This document shows, in pieces, positions 15,968 to 25,927 of a stretch of 64,000 bases of DNA (positions are counted from its first letter, which is position 1; every line of letters starts with the position of its first letter). Source of the stretch: Deltaproteobacteria bacterium Ga0077539 (lineage in GTDB: Bacteria > Myxococcota_A > Polyangia > Polyangiales > Ga0077539); the NCBI GenBank assembly GCA_001465015.1, contig LNEO01000332.1, forward strand, positions 1-64,000, read 5' to 3'. A program made the translations under genes and the position numbers. Below the pieces are notes generated by a model. It did no database searches. It saw only the letters and a program-made list of their open reading frames with translations, and had not been told where the DNA came from.

Positions 15968-17902
15968 CTACGCCCGAGCGAGGGCCCGCACGAGCGCGAC
16001 AGCGCCGAACAAGTTCGATCGGACGCACGGCGCACGGGCGGCGGTCACTCCGTCGAATCCCACTTCGCTCAGCGCCGCCAGGACGCGGCCGCGCTCGGCT
16101 CCGTCCAGCTCGTCCGCGAGCGCCGTGGGGCCATCCGCCGTGACGAGCGCGTATGCCAGCAACGGCGCGAAGTCGTTTTGCGGGTCGTCGATGTCCACGA
16201 TGGTCTGCAGGTCGCTCGATCCCAAAGCTGCCCAACGGTAGAGCGTCTCGCGTCGCGTTGGGTCGACCTCGACGCGCTCGACCTCGCGTCCCAGTCGTTG
16301 GTCGATCCAACGATCCGAGCGCGGCGTCGGAGACAGGTACGAAGCGCCCGCTCCTCGCCCCGTCGGCGCAGGAGGGATGCTGCTTCGCCGACTGAGCGGC
16401 TGTCGATCGTCGTCGACCTCGCGAAAGCTCAACGTCGACAACAAGCGCTCGCACTCGAACGAGTCGCGAGGTCGGGCCTCGGCGTCCTTCGAGAGCAGGG
16501 CCTCGATGAGCGCGTCGTACTCTGTTCCCAGCGCGGGGCGCACCGCCGAGACCTTGGGCGGCGCGTTGTGCAGGTGCTGATCGACGAAATCAGGCCCGGC
16601 GAAGGGCGTCTGCCCCGTGAGCAACTGAAAGAGCAGACAGCCAAACGAGTACAGGTCGGTCGCGGCCGACACCGCGCCTCCCGTGATCTGCTCGGGCGAC
16701 ATGTACGGCAGCGATCCGACGAGTCCTCCGGTCACCGTGGCGCCGAGGTCGCTCAAGTGCGCGGCGCCGAGGTCGCCGAGTCGCGCTTGTCCCGCAGGGT
16801 CGAACAGGACGTTGGACGGCTTGATGTCACGGTGGACGACGCCGTGTCGGTGCAGCACCGAGAGCGCTCGCAGCACGCGCTGCGAGATGGCGCGCGCCTC
16901 GGCGAGCGAGAGCGTGGCGATGCGTTCGGTGAGCGTTCCGCCGGGCATCCAGTCGTAGACGATGGTCGGGCCCTCGGGGTCGAGCGCGCGCATGCCGACG
17001 ATCGTCGGGTCATCCAGCGAGCGCGCGAGCTCTGCCTCTCGCATGAACCTCGCGAACGCCGCGCCCTTGTCGTCTCCAACGGCGAGGACCTTGAGCGCGA
17101 CGGTCTCGCCCGTGAGCTCGTCGACCGCTTCGAGCACGCGGCCCGAGGCGCCAGAGCCCACCTGCTTCACGACCCGATAGCGCCCGGCGTAGCGCTCTTC
17201 GCTCTGCCCGCGCGGGAGCGTCGATCCGTATGCCTCGACGTCGAGCGAGGCGTCGGGCTTCAGCAGCCGGAGCCGGCGGATCACGACGCGGGCGGCGCCC
17301 TCGAGGCCGATGCGTCGCAGCGATTCGATCAGCTTTTCGAGCGCGCCGGGGCCTGGCTGATGCCGCGCGGCGAGCTGCAGGGCGCGCACCGCTCCCTCGT
17401 CGTCGCCTCGTCCAGCGCGCAGCACGGCGAGCCGCTCGGCCGCTTCGTTGTCCTCGGGAAACTGCGCCAGGTGTTGCTCGTACGCGACGATCGTGCGCCC
17501 GACGTCCTTGGCTCGATCGAAGCAGCGCGCCGCGTAGAGGTACTCGCCGCGCTCGTACCAGCCTTGCCCTGCTTCTGCGGGAAACAGCGGCTCGAGGATC
17601 CTCGCGGCCACGTCGTGGCGCTGCGTGATCCTCGCGTGGGCCGCGGCGGCCTCGGCGATGTCGCCGCGCTTTCCGACCTCGTCGCACAGGGCGGCGATCA
17701 CCCGTTCGTCGCCGGACGAGAGCGCGGCGTCGATGGCCGAGCGCCACTCTCCCGCGTTGAGGGCGACGACCGCGGCCTCTGCGTGCCTTCCGAGCAGCGC
17801 GAGCAGCTCGGCTGCGCGACGGTGCAGTCCCTTTTCACTCGCGCGGCGCGCGGCGCCTTCGATGTCACCGGCGCGGACGAGCGCGTCGACTTCGGGGTCC
17901 AT
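15968..17902 (-). CDS. Ser/Thr protein kinase with N-terminal TPR-like region
   Basis: The product has 644 residues. Residues 1-225 are Ala-rich helical hairpins of TPR/Sel1 type. A Hanks-type kinase domain follows at about 240-500: glycine loop VGSGASGRV, Lys271 in VALKVL, HRDIKPSN with catalytic Asp359, and the metal motif is DLG (Asp377) instead of DFG. SLPYMSPEQ marks the activation-loop end. About 130 C-terminal residues have no recognisable domain. No TM helix is seen, so it is a cytoplasmic kinase. It is transcribed divergently from a second kinase, with 117 bases between starts, suggesting a shared control region. Confidence 0.88.
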   Translation of the reverse strand: MDPEVDALVRAGDIEGAARRASEKGLHRRAAELLALLGRHAEAAVVALNAGEWRSAIDAALSSGDERVIAALCDEVGKRGDIAEAAAAHARITQRHDVAARILEPLFPAEAGQGWYERGEYLYAARCFDRAKDVGRTIVAYEQHLAQFPEDNEAAERLAVLRAGRGDDEGAVRALQLAARHQPGPGALEKLIESLRRIGLEGAARVVIRRLRLLKPDASLDVEAYGSTLPRGQSEERYAGRYRVVKQVGSGASGRVLEAVDELTGETVALKVLAVGDDKGAAFARFMREAELARSLDDPTIVGMRALDPEGPTIVYDWMPGGTLTERIATLSLAEARAISQRVLRALSVLHRHGVVHRDIKPSNVLFDPAGQARLGDLGAAHLSDLGATVTGGLVGSLPYMSPEQITGGAVSAATDLYSFGCLLFQLLTGQTPFAGPDFVDQHLHNAPPKVSAVRPALGTEYDALIEALLSKDAEARPRDSFECERLLSTLSFREVDDDRQPLSRRSSIPPAPTGRGAGASYLSPTPRSDRWIDQRLGREVERVEVDPTRRETLYRWAALGSSDLQTIVDIDDPQNDFAPLLAYALVTADGPTALADELDGAERGRVLAALSEVGFDGVTAARAPCVRSNLFGAVALVRALARA

Positions 17903-18019
17903 GAGCGCGGCGATTGTGCACGATTGCGCGGTCCGTGGGTGGGCGCTCGACCGGTTGGATCGAACGATCGGCGTCAGAACTTTGCGTACCTTCGGCCGGA
18001 CGACCGATAGTGACCGGGC

Positions 18020-19903
18020 GTGGCTGCGGCAGAAGCGATCTACGAGCTCGACCGCTACGAGGTCCTGTCGACCCTCGGAAAAGGAGGGTTCGGCTCGGTC
18101 TTTCTGGCGCGTCATCGAATGACGGGCCGCGAGGTCGCGTTGAAGGTCTGCGATCCGTGCGGCGATCCAGAGCTGGTCGCGCGCGCGCTCAACGAGGCGC
18201 GGGTGATGGCCACGACGCGCCATCCGTCGCTCGTCGAGGTGTTCGACTGCGGCTCCCTTCCGGACGGCAGGATCTTCGTCGCGATGGAGCGCGTCGAGGG
18301 GCGGTCACTCGAGGCGCTGCTCGACTCCGAGGGCGGGCGGATCGCGCCCGAGCGCGCGGTGCACATCGCGGTTCAGGTGCTCTCGGCGCTGGACGCAGTG
18401 CACGCCCGCGCTGTGATTCACCGCGATATCAAGCCGGGAAACGTGCTCGTTCGTCGCGAGGCAGACGGGCGCGAGCGCGCGTATGTGATCGACTTCGGGA
18501 TCTCGAAGGTCCAGAGCTCCGAGGGCGCTTTGCGCTCGCAGACCCCACAGGCGTCGACGGTCGCGGGCATGGTGCTCGGAACGCCCGGCTTCATGGCCCC
18601 CGAGCAGCTCGACGCGCGCTCGGTCGACGTGCGCGCAGACGTGTACGGCGTGGGCGCGCTCTTGTTCTGCGCGATCTCCGGTCGACCGCCGTACGAGGCG
18701 CGCACGCTGGGCGAGTGGCTCTATCTGTGTACGAACGCGCCTGCGCCGGCGCTGGCGTCGGTAGCTCCATGGGTGAGTCCCGCCCTCGCCGCGGTGATCG
18801 ATCGCTCGCTCGCGCGGGATCGGGACGCTCGGCCGCCGTCTGCGCGGGCGATGGCCGAGGCGCTGCTCGCGGGCTTGCATGGCAGCTCGATCGCGACCGA
18901 CCGCACTGTGGTTCAGTCCGCAAACCACGCGCCGAGCGGGCAGCACAGCCCGCAGGCAGCGTGGGCGCCCCATCCGTCGGCCGCCCCTGCGGCCGCGGCG
19001 CCGCGCGTGACGACGCAGAAGCTACCGCCGGCCGCTGCTGTTTCGATGGGCGGGTACTCCTCGAGCCCGTCGATCGGCTATGCGCCGACGTCGTACGTTC
19101 CGAGCGCCCGTGGCGCGGCCGTCGCGCCGAGCGTTCGCGTCGATCGAGGGGGAGGGGCCAAGAGCCCGTTGGCGGTCGTGGGCCTCGTGGCGCTCACGGC
19201 GATGGTGACCGCCGGGGCGGTGCTCGGCGTCGTTCGACCGTGGGAGAGAGACCCGCGCGCGGACGATGGTCAAGATGTTGAATTCGTGGGTCCATCACCG
19301 TCCGGCTCGCTGCCGCAAACCACCGTCGCTCCCACGGTCACCCCCACCGTCGCTCCGACAGTCCCGCAGGAGGCGCAGAACGCGCAGCGAGCGCCGAGCG
19401 CACCGAGCGCACCGAGCGTTGCAGAGCGGCCACGCGCCGCGGGAGCTGCGCCCGCATCGACCGCCGATCGCGGGGCCGGAGCCCTCGCTCAACGCACGAA
19501 CGAACGAAGCGAGGCGACCGACGAGGACCCTCCGTCATCCGACGACAGGCCCCGACGACAGCGCTCGGACAGCGAGGACGTTGCGCTCTTGCGATCGTCG
19601 TCGGGGAGGCTTCGATTCGTCTCGGGTCGGCCCGTGGGCGCGGTCGACATGAGCTCGGTGATGGATCTGTTTCGTCGCGCGATGACCAGGATCGAAGGCT
19701 GTCACGGAGGGACGGGACCCGCGCGTGTGTCGCTCGTGCTCTTGTTTCGATCCAACGCGCCTCCGATGTTGTCGCCCGCGAGCGAGGGCGGGGCGTTGGC
19801 TCGCTGCGCGGGCAACGCGATCGACATCGCCCATGGCGCGGGCGGCTCGTCGCACGGCGGCATCCTGACGGACGCCGTGTTCGAATGGCGGGGACGGTCC
19901 TGA
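18020..19903 (+). CDS. Transmembrane Ser/Thr protein kinase
   Basis: The 627-residue product starts at GTG 18020. The kinase domain covers residues about 12-285: glycine loop LGKGGFGSV, Lys42, HRDIKPGN with Asp136, DFG at 158-160 and GTPGFMAPEQ. A Pro/Ala linker leads to one TM helix at about 383-405. The extracytoplasmic part has a Thr/Val/Pro stretch, an Arg/Asp-rich segment and a final domain of about 90 residues with a single Cys pair, similar to C-terminal modules of myxobacterial TonB/AgmX-type proteins. The last codons and the stop lie inside the first copy of a REP-like repeat. Confidence 0.9.
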   Translation: MAAAEAIYELDRYEVLSTLGKGGFGSVFLARHRMTGREVALKVCDPCGDPELVARALNEARVMATTRHPSLVEVFDCGSLPDGRIFVAMERVEGRSLEALLDSEGGRIAPERAVHIAVQVLSALDAVHARAVIHRDIKPGNVLVRREADGRERAYVIDFGISKVQSSEGALRSQTPQASTVAGMVLGTPGFMAPEQLDARSVDVRADVYGVGALLFCAISGRPPYEARTLGEWLYLCTNAPAPALASVAPWVSPALAAVIDRSLARDRDARPPSARAMAEALLAGLHGSSIATDRTVVQSANHAPSGQHSPQAAWAPHPSAAPAAAAPRVTTQKLPPAAAVSMGGYSSSPSIGYAPTSYVPSARGAAVAPSVRVDRGGGAKSPLAVVGLVALTAMVTAGAVLGVVRPWERDPRADDGQDVEFVGPSPSGSLPQTTVAPTVTPTVAPTVPQEAQNAQRAPSAPSAPSVAERPRAAGAAPASTADRGAGALAQRTNERSEATDEDPPSSDDRPRRQRSDSEDVALLRSSSGRLRFVSGRPVGAVDMSSVMDLFRRAMTRIEGCHGGTGPARVSLVLLFRSNAPPMLSPASEGGALARCAGNAIDIAHGAGGSSHGGILTDAVFEWRGRS

Positions 19904-20041
19904 TTTCGTCCTCCCTCACGCCTCGCAGAGCCTCGGCGTTCGGCAAATCAGGACCGTCCCGAGTGGCGGGGACGGTCCTGATTTCGTCCTCCCTCACGCC
20001 TCGCAGAGCCTCGGCGTTCGGCAAATCAAGACCGTCCCGAG
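19886..20041. repeat. Two tandem 78-base REP-like units
   Basis: Units 19886-19963 and 19964-20041 are almost identical. Each contains an inverted repeat: GGGACGGTCCTGATTT (19891-19906; second copy 19969-19984) and AAATCAGGACCGTCCC (19945-19960; second copy 20023-20038 with one mismatch). The spacer between arms is 38 bases. The layout and the GGGACGGTCCT core resemble REP elements mobilised by REP-associated tyrosine transposases in other bacteria; that relation is from memory and no transposase is in the window. The repeats may also act as transcription end signals for the kinase gene. Confidence 0.85.
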
Positions 20042-20201
20042 TGGCGTGCCGTGGCGTGGTGATCTGGCACAGGTGACACAGATTCGCGGTGGGGCGTGCC
20101 TTCGAGAACATCGCTGAACTCCCAGTGCTTCCGCGCGCTGGCACTGGGGGTGTGCCGCGACGCGACTGCTCGGCACACTGAGTGCAACCGTATGGTGTTC
20201 G

Positions 20202-21473
20202 ATGAACTCGAATCCTGTGTATGCCGCGCTTCGTCGCGCGTTGTGGTTGGCGCTCGCGGTCGGTCCGGTCGCGTGTGGTGCGGTCGTATCTCCGAGCGAT
20301 GGAGGCAGACCGGACGGCGACGGCGGCACGATGTGCTTCGATCCGAGCACGGGCCGCAACTTGCGGCTCGGCGAGTCCAACGGCGAGCGTTGCCCGTGTT
20401 TCTGCTCGGACACGGGGCTCGTGTGCGCGAGCTGTCCTCCTTCCGGGTGCTCGACGCCGGACGGGCGCATGATCGCGGTCGGTCAGACGGTGACCGCACC
20501 GGACGGCTGCAACTCGTGTGTGTGCCAGCCGGATGGCAGCCTGGCGTGCACCGAGATCGCGTGCCCCGATGGCGGTCCGCCGGACGCGGATGTTCCCGAC
20601 GCGACGAGCTGCAGGCCGATGATTCGGGTCACCGTTCGCACCTGCGAGACGCAGGTCACCTACCCGTGCGGAATCCCTGGCGGCCCCGTTCGTTCGGGCG
20701 ATCCTCGGTGCGCGATGCTCTGCACCGGCGCGGGAAATCCTGGCATTACCCCGGGCTACTGCACGGGCGGGCCGGGGCCCAACACCGTCACGTGCGGCGT
20801 GTGCGGCGTGGGGCGCTTCACCGACGGGCTCGACGCGACGTCGTGCGAGCGCGACGACGTCGACACGTTCGCCGGGTGGCTCGCACGAGGAGCGCACGTC
20901 GAGGGGATCGCCGCGATGGCGTTCGATCGGCTCGCCGATGAGCTCGCGGGCTTCGGCGCTCCTGCGTCGTTGGTCGATGGCGCGAGGATGAGCGCGACGC
21001 ACGAGCGCGAGCACTGCTCGGCGATGACCGAGCTCGCGCGGCGATGGGGCAAAGAGCCTTCGCGCGCGCGCTCCGTCGCTGCGTTGCCATCGCGCACGCT
21101 CGAAGAGATCGTCGTCGAGAACGCGGGCGAGGGCTGCGTCCGCGAGACGCTCGGCGCGGTCGTGATGGCCTTTCAAGCGCAGCACGCGGCGGACCCCGCG
21201 GTGCGCGAGGCGCTCGCCAAAATCGCTCGCGAAGAGCAAGCGCACTCTGCGTGGTCCTGGGCTCTCGACGCGTGGGCGCGCTCGGCTGTTGGTCCGCAGA
21301 CGTTGGCGGCGATGGACGCGGCGCGCGACGAGGTGCTCTGCGAGCTTCGTCACACGATGGCGACCTTCGAGCCCAACGTCGAGCTCTCGCGCGAGGCCGG
21401 AATGCCCTCTGCGCGCGCGGTGTCCGCGATGATCGCCGAGCTCGAGGGATCGCTCTGGCGGCGAGCGAACTGA
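20202..21473 (+). CDS. Lipoprotein with Cys-rich region and ferritin-like domain
   Basis: The 423-residue product has a signal peptide with lipobox PVAC (Cys25), an Asp/Gly tether, then two Cys-rich segments (residues about 44-125 and 137-210) with VWC/pacifastin-like CxxCxC spacing. The C-terminal half (about 220-420) is a helical domain like the ferritin-like domains attached to myxobacterial lipoproteins: HEREHC near residue 269 and REEQAHSAW near 346 are candidate di-metal ligands. A role in metal or oxidative-stress handling at the cell surface is inference. The REP-like repeats lie just upstream. A sigma54 activator gene follows 81 bases later. Confidence 0.78.
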   Translation: MNSNPVYAALRRALWLALAVGPVACGAVVSPSDGGRPDGDGGTMCFDPSTGRNLRLGESNGERCPCFCSDTGLVCASCPPSGCSTPDGRMIAVGQTVTAPDGCNSCVCQPDGSLACTEIACPDGGPPDADVPDATSCRPMIRVTVRTCETQVTYPCGIPGGPVRSGDPRCAMLCTGAGNPGITPGYCTGGPGPNTVTCGVCGVGRFTDGLDATSCERDDVDTFAGWLARGAHVEGIAAMAFDRLADELAGFGAPASLVDGARMSATHEREHCSAMTELARRWGKEPSRARSVAALPSRTLEEIVVENAGEGCVRETLGAVVMAFQAQHAADPAVREALAKIAREEQAHSAWSWALDAWARSAVGPQTLAAMDAARDEVLCELRHTMATFEPNVELSREAGMPSARAVSAMIAELEGSLWRRAN

Positions 21474-21554
21474 CCGCTGACCGCCTCGTCGCGATCGCGG
21501 CGATCATGCGCAGAGGTCCAAAATCGCGCCATCGGTGGTACCAATGGGACACGA

Positions 21555-22913
21555 ATGGCTCGTGTCCTGCTTGTCGACGACGAAGAGAACCTCCGCCTTG
21601 CGTTGAGGACCTACCTACGAAAGCAGGGCTTCGAAGTCGTCGCCGCGGGGGACGTCGACTCGGCGCTCGCCGAGTGCGCGAAGGAGGCGTTCGACTTCGT
21701 CGTGACCGACGTGCGCATGCCGGGCCGTTCTGGGCTCGAGCTGCTCGCGGAGCTTCGCGCCAAACACTCGGCGACGACGGTTGTCGTCATGAGCGCTTAT
21801 GGGTCCGTCGATCAAGCGCTCGAGGCCATTCGCGCTGGCGCGTACGACTACGTGGCCAAGCCGTTCAAGCCCGAGGAGCTCGGGTTCGTCCTGCGCAAGG
21901 CCGAAGAGCGCGAGGCGCTGCGCCGAGAGAACCGCGAGCTGCGCGCGGCGCTGCTCGACAACCACCAGTTCGAAGAGCTGCTCGGGCGAAGCGATCCGAT
22001 GAAGATCGTCTTCAACACCGTCGCGAAGGTGGCCCCGTTCAAGACCACGGTCTTGATTACGGGTGAGAGCGGCACGGGCAAGGAGCTCGTCGCTCGCGCG
22101 ATCCATCGCCGCTCTCCGAGGGCGACCAAGGGCTTCGTCACGATCAACTGCGGCGCGATCCCCGAAGCGCTGCTCGAGAGCGAGCTGTTCGGGCACAAGC
22201 GCGGCGCCTTCACGGACGCCAATCAGGACAAAAAAGGGCTCTTCGAAGAGGCCGACGGCGCCACGCTGCTGCTCGACGAGGTCGGCGAGCTGCCGGTGTC
22301 TCTGCAGGTGAAGCTCTTGCGAGTGTTGCAAGAGGGGACCTTTCGTCGCCTCGGCGAGACGCAGGACCGAAAGTGCGACGTGCGCGTGGTCGCGGCGACG
22401 CTTCGCGACCTCAACGCCGACGTGAAGACCGGGCGCTTTCGAGAGGACCTGTTCTATCGGCTCAACGTTCTGACGGTGAACGTTCCGCCGCTGCGAGAGC
22501 GGCGCGAGGACATTCCGCTGCTCGTCGATCAGTTCATCCAGCGGTACAACAGCCGCCTCGGAACGCGCGTGACGGGGCTCGATCCGCAGGCGAGCAAGCT
22601 CGTGTACGACTACAACTGGCCCGGCAACGTGCGCGAGCTCGAGAACACGATCGAGCGCGCGATGGTGCTGGCGGACGCGCCGGTCCTGCGTCCCACGGAC
22701 CTTCCCGAGCGGCTGCGCGAGCCGCAGGACCCGGTCGCCGCGGAGCTCGCGAGGGGAGACCTCAGCGTCAAGCGAACGACGCGCGTCATCGAAGAGATCT
22801 TGATTCGACGCGCGCTCGAGAAGACCAAGGGCAACCGAACGCGCGCCGCCGAGCTGCTCGAGATCTCGCACCGCGCGCTGCTCTACAAGATCAAGGAGTA
22901 CGGGATCTCGTGA
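21555..22913 (+). CDS. NtrC-family sigma54-dependent response regulator (GAFTDA variant)
   Basis: The 452-residue product has a receiver domain (residues 1-120, phosphoacceptor Asp52, Lys102), an AAA+ sigma54-interaction domain (Walker A GESGTGKE at 170-177, Walker B LLLDEVGE around 238-245) and a C-terminal Fis-type helix-turn-helix (NRTRAAELLEISHRALLYKI). The sigma54-contacting loop, normally GAFTGA, reads GAFTDA at 217-222. It should activate sigma54 promoters after phosphorylation by an unlinked or nearby kinase. Its stop overlaps the GTG of the ribonuclease gene (GTGA), giving translational coupling. Confidence 0.93.
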   Translation: MARVLLVDDEENLRLALRTYLRKQGFEVVAAGDVDSALAECAKEAFDFVVTDVRMPGRSGLELLAELRAKHSATTVVVMSAYGSVDQALEAIRAGAYDYVAKPFKPEELGFVLRKAEEREALRRENRELRAALLDNHQFEELLGRSDPMKIVFNTVAKVAPFKTTVLITGESGTGKELVARAIHRRSPRATKGFVTINCGAIPEALLESELFGHKRGAFTDANQDKKGLFEEADGATLLLDEVGELPVSLQVKLLRVLQEGTFRRLGETQDRKCDVRVVAATLRDLNADVKTGRFREDLFYRLNVLTVNVPPLRERREDIPLLVDQFIQRYNSRLGTRVTGLDPQASKLVYDYNWPGNVRELENTIERAMVLADAPVLRPTDLPERLREPQDPVAAELARGDLSVKRTTRVIEEILIRRALEKTKGNRTRAAELLEISHRALLYKIKEYGIS

Positions 22914-23512
22914 CGCGGGTGCTTCTCGCCTCGTTGTGCCTGATCGCGAGCGAGCTCATGGGGCTTCGCGACTGCTCTCTGCCCGAAGGGCTCTCGTCGG
23001 GCGAAGAACAAGAGGCCCCATCGGGGCGAGGACGCCGCCGTCGTCGTGACCGCGAGTCGCAGTACGGCCCTGGCGTGCAGCCAGTACAGCCGATGCAACC
23101 GGCGCAGCCTTGGGTTCAACCGCAGCCGACGCAGCCCGTCGCGCTGCCGCAACCCGTGCCCTCCCAGGGGCCCGGCGTTGCGCCGGTGCAACCGACGGTC
23201 CCGAGCCAGCGTGCCGTGGGTGTTCGGAGGCTGCCCTTCTCGGATTCCGAGCGAGTGACCGAGGTCAATCGCACGCTGGACTTGATCGAGTCGGGCGGCC
23301 CGTTTCCCTTTCGGCAAGACGGCGTGGTCTTTCACAACCGCGAGGGGCGCCTGCCGAACGCGCCCTTCGGGACCTATCACGAGTACACCGTCGTGACGCC
23401 CGGGCTCACGCACCGCGGACCGCGGCGCATCGTCACCGGAGCGCCTCCCACGACCTGGTACACCGACGATCACTACCGATCGTTCGTCGTGATCGATCCG
23501 AGGAGATACTGA
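22910..23512 (+). CDS. Guanyl-specific ribonuclease, RNase Sa/N1-T1 family, exported
   Basis: The last 85 or so residues of this 200-residue protein align by eye with Streptomyces RNase Sa. Shared features are NRTLDLIESGGPFPF, QDGVVFHNRE and YHEYTVVTPG. All catalytic positions are retained: Glu158 (Sa Glu54), Arg169 (Arg65), Arg173 (Arg69) and His188 (His85). It should cleave RNA 3' of guanosine. The N-terminus is a short hydrophobic export signal, then a basic stretch (GRRRRRDRES) and a Pro/Gln-rich linker at about 53-100 not found in RNase Sa. Start GTG 22910 overlaps the sigma54 activator stop. A gene for an unknown protein begins 3 bases after its stop. No barstar gene is visible. Confidence 0.9.
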   Translation: MTRVLLASLCLIASELMGLRDCSLPEGLSSGEEQEAPSGRGRRRRRDRESQYGPGVQPVQPMQPAQPWVQPQPTQPVALPQPVPSQGPGVAPVQPTVPSQRAVGVRRLPFSDSERVTEVNRTLDLIESGGPFPFRQDGVVFHNREGRLPNAPFGTYHEYTVVTPGLTHRGPRRIVTGAPPTTWYTDDHYRSFVVIDPRRY

Positions 23513-23515
23513 GCG

Positions 23516-24331
23516 ATGGGACCTGGCACGATCGATCTCGCGGTGGCGCACGGGACGCATCGGATCTTCGATCCGGTCGAGAAGCTGTTGGCGCGCGGGG
23601 CGCTGCCGGGGGCGTACGGCTTCGATCTCGGCGCGCACGCGCTGCGAATGGCCCGCGCCAAGGGCGTCGCGCCGATGGCGCTGCTCGCCTGCGCGATGCC
23701 GGGGAGCTGGATGGTCAACAACCGCGCGCCCTCGCCGGTGTTTCGCGCGTGGCTCTCGCCGCCGAGGGTCGAGGCCTGGGCGGCGCTCTACGAGCTGCTC
23801 TCGGGAGGTCCCGAGGCGTGGCTCTCGCGATCGAGCGACGATCGATCCGCGGTGACCGAGTGCGTCCGAGCGCTCTGCATCGAGGGCCACGGCGTCGCGG
23901 CGGTGAGCAAGGTGCTGGCGTATTGGATCGCAGAGAGCGTTCTGCTCATGGACGACGCGATGCTCTCTCTCGCGCTGGGGACGGTGCCCGAGCCGAGCAC
24001 GGCGGACGATCCCAAGGCGGGCGCCGAGCATTTCGTCCCGGCGATGGACTGGTTTTGCAAGAGCGTCCTCTCGCACGAGGACACATTGATTCAAGTGGTG
24101 CGGGAGTATCCGCTCGCTCCGTTCGACTGCTCGCAGGCGCTCGACCGGCTCTTGTGGGTCGAGTCCTGGGGCTGGAGGCTGCGCATCGGGCAGGGCCCGG
24201 GCGTGTATGCCCGCGTGCGCGACGGCGCCCGCAGCGGGATCTTGCGGGTCGACGGGTCAGCGCTCGCCGCGAACGTCGGGCTCGAAGCGCTCAGCGACGC
24301 GCAGCGTGAGCGTTGGACGAGCGACCGCTGA
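23516..24331 (+). CDS. Uncharacterised protein coupled to the ribonuclease gene
   Basis: The 271-residue product has no signal peptide, a mainly helical composition, high Ala/Leu/Trp content, and a hydrophobic patch around residues 135-158 (VLAYWIAESVLLMDDAMLSLA) that could be a core helix or amphipathic segment. It is not barstar-like in length or motif. I do not recognise the family. Its start lies 3 bases after the ribonuclease stop, so it is almost certainly co-translated. A role as chaperone, immunity factor or unrelated enzyme cannot be distinguished from sequence. Confidence 0.8.
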   Translation: MGPGTIDLAVAHGTHRIFDPVEKLLARGALPGAYGFDLGAHALRMARAKGVAPMALLACAMPGSWMVNNRAPSPVFRAWLSPPRVEAWAALYELLSGGPEAWLSRSSDDRSAVTECVRALCIEGHGVAAVSKVLAYWIAESVLLMDDAMLSLALGTVPEPSTADDPKAGAEHFVPAMDWFCKSVLSHEDTLIQVVREYPLAPFDCSQALDRLLWVESWGWRLRIGQGPGVYARVRDGARSGILRVDGSALAANVGLEALSDAQRERWTSDR

Positions 24332-24436
24332 TCGACGCGATGGGATCGGAGCCCAACCGTCGTCTTCGAGCCTCGCTGAGCGGCGTCGGCGAGCCGTAGC
24401 GACGCTCTCGAAGCACTGGCATAAAGGGATCGAGCG

Positions 24437-25861
<1,425 letters not shown>

Positions 25862-25927
25862 TCGATCATCGGGGTGTCAGGGCGGAGCGCCGGGCCTGTG
25901 TTCGATCGACCCGCCGCGAGGTGCGCT

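Noticed and set aside
20143-20160. TGGCAC followed by GTGCC upstream of the ferritin-like lipoprotein
   Set aside because: It looks like a -24 element but has no GC at the right spacing; it is better read as a short imperfect palindrome without assigned function.
19338-21353. A 671-codon minus-strand open frame opposite the kinase end, repeats and ferritin-like lipoprotein
   Set aside because: The translation is Arg-rich low-complexity sequence and it crosses the REP-like repeats and two plus-strand genes with clear domains.
23516-24331. Barstar identity for the gene after the ribonuclease
   Set aside because: Barstar-family inhibitors are about 90 residues with a characteristic acidic helix; this protein is 271 residues and shows no such motif.
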